Assembly (NCBI GenBank): GCA_900319835.1
Contig: ONPY01000034.1
Coordinates: forward strand, 1 to 22,761
DNA length: 22,761 nt
Direction: 5' to 3'
Source of the DNA: an uncultured Eubacteriales bacterium
GTDB lineage: Bacteria > Bacillota_A > Clostridia > Oscillospirales > Oscillospiraceae
Both the position numbers and the translations under genes were made by a program. The notes beneath the pieces are model-generated. The model was not told where the DNA came from and did no database searches. It saw nothing but the letters and a program-made list of their open reading frames with translations. Below, piece by piece: positions 1-7,501 of the stretch; the first letter of the stretch is position 1, and every line of letters begins with the position of its first letter.

Positions 1-149
1 CGTCTTATCTCCAAATCGGAGACCGCCGCCCCCGGGATGTCCTCGAAGGCCAGGCGGAAGAAGGCCAGGCGCTCGGAGGGCGTGGGACTGTCCGCCTCCA
101 TCTGCTTGTGGGGCGGGTTGAAGCTGCCGCCGTAAATGGCGATCCTCAT
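1..149 (-). CDS. nadD: Nicotinate-nucleotide adenylyltransferase, partial and internally deleted
   Basis: The gene starts at ATG 149 and runs off the left edge. The first residues, MRIAIYGGSFNPPH, are the typical NadD start, and the region around KQMEADSPTPSERL matches the part of the family that follows the second PPHK motif. NadD joins ATP and nicotinate mononucleotide in NAD synthesis. In family members about 29 residues, including the GH of the (H/T)xGH nucleotide-binding motif, separate the first NPPH from the second PPHK. Here the two are collapsed into one NPPHKQ, in frame, as expected from deletion between two short direct repeats. As written the protein would lack its adenylyl-transfer signature. 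The start overlaps the stop of yhbY (ATGA, 146-149). Identity is fairly sure; whether the deletion is real or an assembly collapse is open. Confidence 0.8.
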   Translation of the reverse strand, partial: MRIAIYGGSFNPPHKQMEADSPTPSERLAFFRLAFEDIPGAAVSDLEIR

Positions 150-454
150 GCCTTTTTCTTTTCCTTGACCAGTTCGATTTTCGGGTCGTTGGGGTTTCTC
201 TTGAAGAGCACGAACTTGGTGCCGATGACCTGAACGGGGTCGGCCTTGCAGGCCTCACACAGGGCGTCGCAGGCCTCGCGGGCGGTGAGCATGGAGTTTT
301 CCAGCACCTTGCCCTTGACAAGTTCTCTTGCCTTGAGCGCCTTGGACACGGACTCCACCACGGCCTCGGTGATGCCGCCCTTGCCCACCTGGATGATGGT
401 GTCCTCGCTCATCGCGAGGCCTCTGAGCTGCGCTCTCTGCTTGCTTGTAATCAT
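146..454 (-). CDS. yhbY: YhbY-family ribosome-associated RNA-binding protein (CRM domain)
   Basis: A 102-residue protein beginning MITSKQRAQLRGLA, the usual length and start of the CRS1-YhbY (CRM) family. The conserved loop VGKGGIT lies at about residues 23-29 and corresponds to the GxxG RNA-binding loop. Family members bind pre-50S ribosomal particles and are thought to help assembly of the large subunit. Start ATG 454 was chosen because AAGGAG lies 5 bases upstream and the protein then starts as the family does; longer in-frame reading would run through a noncoding repeat. The C-terminus is lysine-rich. The gene overlaps nadD by 4 bases, a yhbY-nadD order common in Clostridia. Its Shine-Dalgarno sequence adjoins the end of a tandem repeat block. 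Confidence 0.93.
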   Translation of the reverse strand: MITSKQRAQLRGLAMSEDTIIQVGKGGITEAVVESVSKALKARELVKGKVLENSMLTAREACDALCEACKADPVQVIGTKFVLFKRNPNDPKIELVKEKKKA

Positions 455-470
455 ACAATCTCCTTCCTTA

Positions 471-648
471 TAGGCCCCCTTGTCTAAAGGGGGCTGTCTG
501 GCCGTAGGCCAGACTGGGGGATTCTCCTTCCTCATAGGCCCCCTTGTCTAAAGGGGGCTGTCTGGCCGTAGGCCAGACTGGGGGATTCTCCTTCCTTATA
601 GGCGCCCCCTTCAAGGGGAGCTGTCCGGCAAGCGCCGGACTGAGGGGT
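471..648. repeat. Three tandem copies of a 64-bp double-hairpin repeat
   Basis: Copies begin at 471, 535 and 599, an exact 64-bp period. The first two are nearly identical; the third has diverged. Each holds two stems: a C-run/G-run stem (GCCCCCTT 474-481 with AAGGGGGC 487-494 in copy 1) and a second stem (GTCTGGCC 496-503 with GGCCAGAC 507-514). In copy 3 the second stem is GTCCGGC with GCCGGAC, so both arms changed together. On the gene strand each unit ends with an AAGGAG sequence; the last one serves yhbY. The block fills most of the gap between ftsY and yhbY. A related copy lies at 1629-1724. Confidence 0.85.
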
Positions 649-716
649 CGCTGCGTCTTGTACGTACTTGGCTTCTGGTTCACCCGGCCGGCACGCCGGG
701 CCTGAAAGCTTGCTCC

Positions 717-1622
717 TTACTTAAACAGCGCCTCGATGTAGTCCTGGGGGTTGAAGGGGATCAGATCGTCCATTCCCTCGCCCACGCCCACGAACTTCAC
801 GGGCAGCTTGAGTCGGTTTGCAATGGCAAAAACCACGCCGCCCTTGGCGGTGCCGTCGAGCTTGGTGAGCACGATGCCGGTGATGCCGGCGGTCTCCAAA
901 AACTGCTCGGCCTGAATGAGACCGTTCTGGCCCGTCGTGGCGTCGAGCACCATCAGCGTCTCCACATCCGCGCCGGGCAGTTCCCGGTCGATGATGCGGC
1001 GCATCTTGCTCAGCTCGTTCATGAGGTTTGCCTTGTTGTGCAGGCGGCCGGCGGTGTCGATGATGATGACGTCCATGTCCCGTGCCTTTCCGGCGTTGAT
1101 GCCGTCAAAGACCACGGCGGCGGGGTCGCTGCCCTCCTCGTGGCGGACAAAGTCCACCCCGGCGCGCTCGGCCCAGATGCCCAACTGCTCGGCGGCCGCG
1201 GCACGGAAGGTGTCGCCCGCACAGAGCAGGACCTTCTTGCCCTGGCCCTTCAGCATGGCGGCGAGCTTGCCGATGGTGGTGGTCTTGCCCACGCCGTTGA
1301 CGCCCACCATCAGGATGACGGAGGGCCTGGTGTCCAGCTTGAGCGCAGTGTCGCCCGCGTCAAGCTCTTTTTTGAGTTCGCCGATCAGCACCTCGCGGGC
1401 CTTGTCGCCGCGCTTGATGTTCTTGTCAAAACAGAGGTAGTGCATGGAGGTGACGACCCGGTCCACCAGGTCAGCCCCCATGTCCGCCATGATGAGCATC
1501 TCCTCCAGCTCATCAAAGAAGTCGTCGTCATCCGGCTTGTAGTTGCGGAAGATCTCCTCCAGATCCTCCATGTTTACACGGGTCTTGGTCAACCCGGCAA
1601 AGATCTTGTCAAAAAAGCCCAT
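717..1622 (-). CDS. ftsY: Signal recognition particle receptor FtsY
   Basis: A 301-residue SRP-family GTPase, the membrane-associated receptor that docks SRP-ribosome complexes at the translocon. Residues 1-90 form the acidic N-terminal and helical N domain (DDDDFFDELEE at 31-41). The G domain shows the P-loop GVNGVGKT at 107-114, the family segment DTFRAAA at 137-143, DTAGR at 189-193 and TKLDG at 253-257; the C-terminal GVGEGMDDLIPF is also typical. The short acidic A region is usual in Firmicutes. Start ATG 1622 has AAGGAG 6 bases upstream. The gene follows smc as in many Firmicutes, but no ffh follows; yhbY does. Both flanking gaps hold copies of the double-hairpin repeat. Confidence 0.97.
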   Translation of the reverse strand: MGFFDKIFAGLTKTRVNMEDLEEIFRNYKPDDDDFFDELEEMLIMADMGADLVDRVVTSMHYLCFDKNIKRGDKAREVLIGELKKELDAGDTALKLDTRPSVILMVGVNGVGKTTTIGKLAAMLKGQGKKVLLCAGDTFRAAAAEQLGIWAERAGVDFVRHEEGSDPAAVVFDGINAGKARDMDVIIIDTAGRLHNKANLMNELSKMRRIIDRELPGADVETLMVLDATTGQNGLIQAEQFLETAGITGIVLTKLDGTAKGGVVFAIANRLKLPVKFVGVGEGMDDLIPFNPQDYIEALFK

Positions 1623-1628
1623 TCCAAT

Positions 1629-1724
1629 CTCCTTCCTTATAGGCTCCCCTGCCTACGACGGCGCGCAGCGCCTAGTCCTTTAGGGAGGGGAGCTGTCAGC
1701 CGAAGGCTGACTGAGGGGTTCTCC
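1629..1724. repeat. Diverged single copy of the double-hairpin repeat, between smc and ftsY
   Basis: This element fills the gap between the smc stop and the ftsY ribosome binding site. It shares the flank CTCCTTCCTTATAGGC with the 471-648 copies. Its second stem is GTCAGCC (1695-1701) with GGCTGAC (1705-1711). The first stem carries an extra insertion with GGCGC/GCGCC. Stem sequences differ from the tandem copies but pairing is kept. On the gene strand the element ends in AAGGAAGGAGATT, which is the Shine-Dalgarno of ftsY. Similar C-run/G-run plus GTCAGCC-type repeats are familiar in intergenic regions of gut Clostridia, from memory only. Confidence 0.75.
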
Positions 1725-4700
1725 TTATTCCTCGATCGTCTTCTGCGCCTGGTCGAGGTCCAATTCGATCACTGTGGACACGCCCTTTTCCTGCATGGTC
1801 ACGCCGTAGAGCATGTCGGCCTCCTCCATGGTGCCGCGGCGGTGGGTGATGACCAGAAACTGCGTCTTGTCCGCCATGCGGCGCATGTAGCTTGCATAGC
1901 GGCTGACGTTGGCCTCGTCCAGGGCGGCCTCGATCTCGTCCATCACGCAGAAGGGCGTGGGCCGCACCTTCAAAATGGCAAAGTACAACGCGATGGCGAC
2001 AAAGGCCATCTCGCCGCCGGAGAGCAGGCTGATGTTGGACAGGGCCTTGCCCGGGGGCTGCACCTTGATCTCGATGCCGCAATTGAGAACGTCGTTCTCG
2101 TCCTCCAATTTCAGCGCGGCCTTGCCGCCGCCGAAGAGCTCCAGGAAGGTCTCCCGGAAGCAGGTGTCGATCTCGTGGAAGCGGGTGACAAACACTTCTT
2201 CCATCTGGCCGGTGATTTCCTTGATGATGTCCAGCAGTTCACTCTTGGCCTTGTCTACGTCGCTGCGCTGCTCCGAGAGAAACTCGTAGCGGGTGTTGAC
2301 ACGCTCGTACTCGTCGATGGCGCCCAGGTTTGGGGTGCCCAGGGCGTTGATCCTGCCCCGCAGCTCCGAGACCTGCTTGTTGGCCTTGGCCAGGCTCTCC
2401 ACCGGCTGGCGCAGCTCCTGGGCGGCGCTGTGGCTCAGCTCATAATTCTCCCACAGCTTGTCGAGGATCTGCTTTTCCTCCATCTCGGCGGCAAGCTTTC
2501 TCTGTTCAATCTTGGCGGCGCGCCGCTCCAGATCCAAAATCTCGCTGTTTCTTGCCTGGGCGTCCTTCTCGGCGCGAGTGCGCTTGCCCTCCAGCTCCAG
2601 CCTGGACTTGCTGATGGCGCCGATCTCCTCCCGGATGGCCGCCGCGCGCGCGTTGATTCCCTCGAGTTCCCTCTCCTTCTCGGCAAGCCGGGCCTGAAAG
2701 CTCTCGATCTTGTGTTGGAAAGCCTCGACGTGTTTTTGCCGCTCCTGGCTGTCACCGCTGAGACTGTCCAGCAGCAGCTTCATCTGGGCGGCGGTGCTCT
2801 GGCCGGAGCGCTTTTCCGCCTCCAGAGAGGAGATCCGGCTCTTCAGCTCGGACTGCTCCTCCAGCTCCCGGTCCAGCTGGTAGCGCACGGCGGCCAGATC
2901 CGCCTTGGCCCGCTCCAGCTGCTGGGCGCAGGTCTTCTCCTGCTCGCGCATCTTCTCACGGTTCTTCTGCAGCTTCTGCAGCTCATTGGCGCGGGAGAGC
3001 ATCCCGCTGCCCTTGACGTTGCTGCCGCCGGTCATGGCGCCGCCGGGGGAAATCAACTGGCCGTCGAGCGTCACGATGCGCAGGCGGCTGCCGCTGTTTT
3101 TTGACATGCGGATCGCGTCCGGCAGAGCCTCGGCGATCACTGTCCGGCCCAGCAGGTTTTCCGCGATGCCGCGGTATTTCTCCTCAAAGCGCACCAGCTC
3201 TGAGCCCACGCCCACAAAACCGGGGTCTCGCTCCGGTGCGTCCTTCATGAGCGTGCCCTTCACGGTGTCCAGAGCCAGGAAGGTGGCCCTGCCGCCGTCC
3301 GTGCGCTTGAGGTATTCAATGGCGCTGCGGCCGTCGTTCATGGTGTCGGTGACGATGTTCTGCGCCGCGGCGCCCAGGGCCGTCTCGATGGCGAGGGCAA
3401 ACTCATCGTCCGTGCGCAGCAGCTTTGCCACCGGGGCGTGGATGCCCCGAAGATTGCCGCGCTCGGCCTCCCGCATGACGGACTTGACAGCCTTGGAGTA
3501 GCCCTCAAAGTCCCGCTCCATATCGCTGAGGAGCTTGATGCGCGCGTCCATGGTACGCCCATCCACTGAGAGGCGGTTTGCCTTCTCGGTCAGTTCCTCT
3601 ACGCGGCTCTCGCGGCTCTTGACCTTCATGCGCCCGCCGTCCACCGCGTTTTGGCTGGTAGTGCTCTGCTCCGCCAGCGTTTTCAATTCGCGGGCGATTT
3701 CATCCATGCGCGCCTGCAGATTGTCGATGCTCTTCTGCACCTCGCGCACGCGGTTTTCCTGCTCGGCGATGTCGTCCAGCATCCGCGCCATGCTCTCCCG
3801 GGTGCTCTTGACGTCCGCCCGCAGCACCGCCGCCAGAGACTCGCACTGGGCGGCCTCCCCCTCCGCGGCGGAGAGGCGTTCGCGCGCCTGCTCGGTCTCG
3901 ATGTCCTTGCGGTGCATCCGCTCGCTGATGCCCTCGGAGGAGGCATAGAGTGCCTGCAGAGCCTCCTTGGCCTTCTCCAGTTCCAGGCTCACCTGCTCGT
4001 ATTCCAGGCGCACCCCGTCGCTTTGGGCGTGCAGCTTATCCAGCGTCGCCATCCAGGCGGAGATCTCCGAAACGCGCAGTTCATCGCGCAGCAGCAGGTA
4101 CTGTCGCGCCACCTCGGCCTGCTTTTTCAGCGGTCCCACCTGCATCTCCAGCTCTTCGATCTTGTCGTTGATGCGCAGCAGGTTCTCCTCGGTCTTTTCG
4201 AGCTTGCGCTCGGCCTCTTCCTTGCGGTAGCGGAAGCGGGAGATGCCCGCCGCCTCCTCAAAGACCTCGCGCCGGTCGGTGCTCTTGGAGGAGACGATCT
4301 CGGCGATCCGGCCCTGGCCGATGATGGAATATCCGTCCCGGCCGAGACCGGTGTCCATCAGCAGGGAGTTGATATCCTTGAGGCGCACGGCCTCCTTGTT
4401 GATGTAGTACTCGCTCTCCCCGCTGCGGTAGTAGCGGCGGGTCAGCATGATCTCCGAGCTGTCGGAGTCGAAGATATGAGCGGAGTTGTCGATGATCAGG
4501 CTGACCTGGGCATAGCCCAGGGCTCCGCGCTTCTCGGTGCCGCCGAAGATCACGTCCTCCATCTTGCTGCCGCGCAGAGCCTTGGAGCGCTGTTCGCCCA
4601 TGACCCAGAGAATGGCGTCGGAGATGTTGGACTTGCCGGAGCCGTTGGGTCCGACGATCGCCGTGATATCCTTTTCAAAGCTCAGGCGCGTCTTGTCCGC

Positions 4701-4742
4701 AAAGGACTTGAAGCCCTGAATCTCGAGTGCCTTTAAGTACAA
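1725..4742 (-). CDS. smc: Chromosome segregation ATPase SMC, unusually short arms
   Basis: SMC is the core of condensin, which compacts and resolves sister chromosomes with ScpA and ScpB. The start is TTG 4742, with GAGGG seven bases upstream, because the protein then begins MYLKALEIQGFKSFADKT exactly as the family does. Seen: Walker A GPNGSGKS at 31-38, N-terminal coil about 170-430, hinge about 430-577 with GAMTGGS at 568-574, C-terminal coil about 578-840, LGTPNLGAIDEY at 801-812, signature LLSGGE at 907-911, Walker B CVMDEI at 932-937 and a D-loop ALDE. The length of 1005 residues compares with about 1170-1190 usually; both arms are about 260 residues rather than about 330-340. The signature reads LSGGEM rather than LSGGEK/R, and Walker B reads DEIEAALD rather than DEIDAALD. 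Confidence 0.96.
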   Translation of the reverse strand: MYLKALEIQGFKSFADKTRLSFEKDITAIVGPNGSGKSNISDAILWVMGEQRSKALRGSKMEDVIFGGTEKRGALGYAQVSLIIDNSAHIFDSDSSEIMLTRRYYRSGESEYYINKEAVRLKDINSLLMDTGLGRDGYSIIGQGRIAEIVSSKSTDRREVFEEAAGISRFRYRKEEAERKLEKTEENLLRINDKIEELEMQVGPLKKQAEVARQYLLLRDELRVSEISAWMATLDKLHAQSDGVRLEYEQVSLELEKAKEALQALYASSEGISERMHRKDIETEQARERLSAAEGEAAQCESLAAVLRADVKSTRESMARMLDDIAEQENRVREVQKSIDNLQARMDEIARELKTLAEQSTTSQNAVDGGRMKVKSRESRVEELTEKANRLSVDGRTMDARIKLLSDMERDFEGYSKAVKSVMREAERGNLRGIHAPVAKLLRTDDEFALAIETALGAAAQNIVTDTMNDGRSAIEYLKRTDGGRATFLALDTVKGTLMKDAPERDPGFVGVGSELVRFEEKYRGIAENLLGRTVIAEALPDAIRMSKNSGSRLRIVTLDGQLISPGGAMTGGSNVKGSGMLSRANELQKLQKNREKMREQEKTCAQQLERAKADLAAVRYQLDRELEEQSELKSRISSLEAEKRSGQSTAAQMKLLLDSLSGDSQERQKHVEAFQHKIESFQARLAEKERELEGINARAAAIREEIGAISKSRLELEGKRTRAEKDAQARNSEILDLERRAAKIEQRKLAAEMEEKQILDKLWENYELSHSAAQELRQPVESLAKANKQVSELRGRINALGTPNLGAIDEYERVNTRYEFLSEQRSDVDKAKSELLDIIKEITGQMEEVFVTRFHEIDTCFRETFLELFGGGKAALKLEDENDVLNCGIEIKVQPPGKALSNISLLSGGEMAFVAIALYFAILKVRPTPFCVMDEIEAALDEANVSRYASYMRRMADKTQFLVITHRRGTMEEADMLYGVTMQEKGVSTVIELDLDQAQKTIEE

Positions 4743-4779
4743 ACCGATACCCTCATTTGTTTCATGAAATAACCGATTT

Positions 4780-4808
4780 ATTATATACCGTTTCCGCTCA
4801 TTTTTCAA
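4780..4808 (-). promoter_or_regulatory. Sigma-A type promoter for smc
   Basis: On the minus strand there is TTGAAA (4803-4808), a 17-base spacer and a perfect TATAAT (4780-4785). It overlaps the last codons of the radical SAM gene and points at the TTG start of smc about 38 bases downstream. It could drive smc-ftsY-yhbY-nadD apart from the upstream genes. Confidence 0.8.
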
Positions 4809-5814
4809 CGGAAACCGTGAGGATTTCCCGATTTCCTTCCTGGTTTTCCGTGACCTTGATTTCCCGCAGCGCAAAGCGCTCTTGCAGCCAGTCCAGATTC
4901 TGCCGGTGCTGCCCGGTCATCTGGGAGGTCTTCCCCCTCCCCACCGTGAGCGTGGCCCGGCTGCCAGGTTCAGCCCCGGCAAGCAGTTCCTCCGCCCGGT
5001 TGCGATACACGCGGCTGCGCACCAGCTCGCCCAGGGCGGGGTGGTAGGCTCCGGCCGCGGCTTCGCCGCCGGAGAGCTCCTCCGTCGGATTGAGGCCCAC
5101 CCGCAGCACGTCGATCCCCGCCTGCTCAAACAGCGGCAGCAGGCGGGCGCAGGCGGAGACCGCGTCCTCCACCGTGTGCTCCCGGTACAGTCCGGCGCGC
5201 CACTGCTCATACAGGGCGGTGCCCCGCACGATCACCGTGGGATAGATGCGCACACCGTCCGGCTTGCAGGCAATGAGCCGCCGCGCGGTCTCCAGATCCT
5301 TTTCCGGAGTGTCGCCGGGCAGGCCCGTCATCATCTGCAGTACCAGGGAAAAGCCCGCCGCCCGGATCAGGCGGGAGGCCCGCTCCACATCCTGAGCTGT
5401 GTGGCCCCGGCCCGAAAGGCGCAGGACCTCTTCGTCCATGGACTGGGCCCCCAGCTCGATGGTCTCCACACCGAAGCGTCTCAACCGCTCCAGGGTTTCC
5501 CCGTCGATGGCGTCCGGTCTGGTGGAGAGGCGAATGGAACTGATCTCCCCCCGCTTTAGATACGGCTGCGCCGCCCCCAACAGCGCCTCCTGATCCTCCG
5601 CGGGAATGGCCGTGAAGCTGCCCCCATAAAACGCCAGTTGCCGCTTTTCTCCTTGGGGGAGAAAGGCGGCTGCTGTCTCAATCGCTTGTTGTACGTCCCC
5701 GGCGGAGGCGTTCCTGCGCTGCCCGGTGATGCTGCGCTGGTTGCAGAACACGCAGGCGTGCGGGCAGCCCCAGTGGGGCACGAAGACGGGAATGATGCTG
5801 GCTCTCGCGCTCAT
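4798..5814 (-). CDS. Radical SAM protein, Elp3/coproporphyrinogen-oxidase-like
   Basis: A 338-residue radical SAM protein. The iron-sulfur motif is WGCPHACVFCNQ, with cysteines at 17, 21 and 24. AFYGGSF at about 61-67 is the conserved SAM-contact segment, and later TRPDAI and QMMTGLPGDT are typical of the Elp3-like branch. Related genes sit beside rnc and smc in many Clostridia and are often annotated as elongator protein 3-like or oxygen-independent coproporphyrinogen oxidase-like; the true substrate is unknown to me. It lacks an acetyltransferase domain, so it is not a full Elp3. Its ATG overlaps the rnc stop by four bases (5811-5814), so translation is probably coupled. The smc promoter lies in its 3' end. 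Confidence 0.88.
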   Translation of the reverse strand: MSARASIIPVFVPHWGCPHACVFCNQRSITGQRRNASAGDVQQAIETAAAFLPQGEKRQLAFYGGSFTAIPAEDQEALLGAAQPYLKRGEISSIRLSTRPDAIDGETLERLRRFGVETIELGAQSMDEEVLRLSGRGHTAQDVERASRLIRAAGFSLVLQMMTGLPGDTPEKDLETARRLIACKPDGVRIYPTVIVRGTALYEQWRAGLYREHTVEDAVSACARLLPLFEQAGIDVLRVGLNPTEELSGGEAAAGAYHPALGELVRSRVYRNRAEELLAGAEPGSRATLTVGRGKTSQMTGQHRQNLDWLQERFALREIKVTENQEGNREILTVSVEK

Positions 5815-6488
5815 TCGCTCATGGTTTCGAGCGCCTTGCAGGCAGCCATCTGCTCGGCCTCCTTCTTCGTGCGGCCGCTGCCGCGGCCGGAGACCTCGCC
5901 GTTGATGAGCACCTCAAAGGTGAAGAGCTTGTTGTGATCCGGGCCGGACTCCTCCGCCAGCACATAGCGGATCTGCTGATTGCTCTTGCGCTGCACCAGC
6001 TCCTGGAGTCTGGTCTTGTAGTCGGCGATGCGGTGCTCCTCGCCGAGCTCGGCGTCCTTGAGCACCTTTTCCATCACAAAGCGTCTGGCCTCGTCCATAC
6101 CGGAATCCAGGAAGATGGCGGCGATGATGGACTCCACCATGTCCGCCAGGATGGAGGGGCGCTCCCGTCCTCCTGTGTGCTCCTCCCCCCGGCCCAGGCG
6201 CATGTAGCTGCCGAGGCCCAGGGCGAGAGCAGTTTTATGTAAACTTGCTTCGCACACCAGCTCCGCCCGCAGGCGGGTCATCCGTCCCTCGGGCAGCTCC
6301 GGCTCGTGGCGGTAGAGAAACTCCGCTGTCACCAGTCCCAGGATCGAATCGCCAAGAAACTCCAGCCGCTCATAGCTTACGCCCGCATCCGGGTGCTTCT
6401 CATTGGCGTAGGAGCTGTGGGTCAGCGCCGTGAGCAGCAGTTCCCGGTCGCGAAAGGCGTATCCGATTTTTTCTTCCAGTTTATCCAT
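5811..6488 (-). CDS. rnc: Ribonuclease III
   Basis: A 225-residue enzyme that cuts double-stranded RNA, chiefly in rRNA maturation and mRNA turnover. The catalytic domain holds ERLEFLGDS at 40-48 and ADMVES at 115-120. E40, E43, D47, D116 and E119 match the acidic metal-binding residues E38, E41, D45, D114 and E117 of the E. coli enzyme. A double-stranded RNA binding domain covers about 155-222 and ends in GSGRTKKEAEQMAACKAL. Length is normal. The ATG overlaps the plsX stop by one base, and the stop overlaps the radical SAM start. The plsX-rnc-smc-ftsY order is classic Firmicutes, although acpP, usually between plsX and rnc, is absent here. Confidence 0.97.
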   Translation of the reverse strand: MDKLEEKIGYAFRDRELLLTALTHSSYANEKHPDAGVSYERLEFLGDSILGLVTAEFLYRHEPELPEGRMTRLRAELVCEASLHKTALALGLGSYMRLGRGEEHTGGRERPSILADMVESIIAAIFLDSGMDEARRFVMEKVLKDAELGEEHRIADYKTRLQELVQRKSNQQIRYVLAEESGPDHNKLFTFEVLINGEVSGRGSGRTKKEAEQMAACKALETMSE

Positions 6489-7501
6489 CAGGCTTCCGTT
6501 CTCAGCTTCATGTATTCGATGTTGCGGTTGATATCCTCGATGACACCCGCGTCCACAAAGGCCTTGGCCTGGCGTACGGCGGCAAACAGCGAGGCCGCGT
6601 TGGAGGCGCCGTGGGCCTTGATGACGGGCTTGGAGATGCCCACAAAGGCCGTGCCGCCCACCTCGTTGACGTCCATGGATTTCTTCATGGCGTCTAGGTC
6701 GTTCTTCAAAACCGCGGCGGCCAGCTTGTTTTTGGTGCTCTTGTAAAAGACACCCTTGAGGGATTTCATCAGGAACTTGATGGTGCCCTCGGTGGCCTTG
6801 AGCAGGACGTTGCCGGTGAAGCCGTCGGTGACGACCACGTCGGCGGCCCCTTCAAAGACCCCGGTGCCCTCCACATTGCCGACAAAGTTGATCCTGCCCT
6901 CGTCCCCTGCCTGCTTTAACAACGCAAAGGCCTGGTGCTGGAGCTCGCCGCCCTTGGTGTCCTCGGTGCCCACGTTGAGCAGGCCCACCCGTGGATTGTC
7001 GCAGCCCATCATCTTTTTGGCGTAGAAGCTGCCCATGAAGGCAAACTGCAGCAGATATTCGGCGGTGCACTCCACATTGGCGCCGCAGTCGATGAGCATG
7101 ATGCCGTGCTCTCCCGCGGGGAGGACCGGTGCCATGGCGGCCCGGCGGATGCCCTTGATGCGCTTGACGATCAGCGTCGCCCCGGTGAGCAGCGCGCCGG
7201 TGGAGCCGGCGGAGACCACCGCGTCGCCTTTGCCGTCGCGCAGCAGGTTGAGCGCCACGGTCATGGAGGAGTCCTTCTTGCGGCGGGTGGCGGTGCTGGG
7301 GTCGTCCTCCATGGTGACGATCTCGGTGGCGTTGACGATCTCGATGTCGTCGCAGCCCTCCTGCTTCAGGCACGCTCTGACCGCGTCCTCCCGGCCCACC
7401 AGGGTCACGTCCACGCCCAGCTCCCGGTGTGCCCGGACGGCGCCCTTGACGATCTCCTGCGGGGCGTTGTCGCCGCCCATGGCGTCAATGATGATCCTCA
7501 C
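6488..7501 (-). CDS. plsX: Phosphate acyltransferase PlsX
   Basis: A 337-residue enzyme that turns acyl-ACP and phosphate into acyl-phosphate, the donor for PlsY in phosphatidic acid synthesis; it acts at the membrane surface. The N-terminus IIIDAMGGDNAP is the family signature. Other typical segments are MLIDCGANVEC and VVTDGFTGNVLLKATEG. The start is GTG 7501, preceded by AGGAGG nine bases upstream; the family start falls exactly here. The first 17 bases overlap the end of trmFO. The fab genes and acpP often found next to plsX are missing from this locus. Confidence 0.96.
   Translation of the reverse strand: MRIIIDAMGGDNAPQEIVKGAVRAHRELGVDVTLVGREDAVRACLKQEGCDDIEIVNATEIVTMEDDPSTATRRKKDSSMTVALNLLRDGKGDAVVSAGSTGALLTGATLIVKRIKGIRRAAMAPVLPAGEHGIMLIDCGANVECTAEYLLQFAFMGSFYAKKMMGCDNPRVGLLNVGTEDTKGGELQHQAFALLKQAGDEGRINFVGNVEGTGVFEGAADVVVTDGFTGNVLLKATEGTIKFLMKSLKGVFYKSTKNKLAAAVLKNDLDAMKKSMDVNEVGGTAFVGISKPVIKAHGASNAASLFAAVRQAKAFVDAGVIEDINRNIEYMKLRTEA

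Noticed and set aside
471..648. CRISPR array
   Set aside because: The units are contiguous 64-bp copies with internal hairpins and no unique spacers.
1038..3104. Long plus-strand open frame opposite ftsY and smc
   Set aside because: It is antisense to two clear genes, has no recognisable domain and has a composition typical of GC-rich mirror frames.
4743..4874. Longer SMC N-terminus from an upstream ATG
   Set aside because: It would overlap the radical SAM gene and the promoter; the family start falls at TTG 4742 with a ribosome site.
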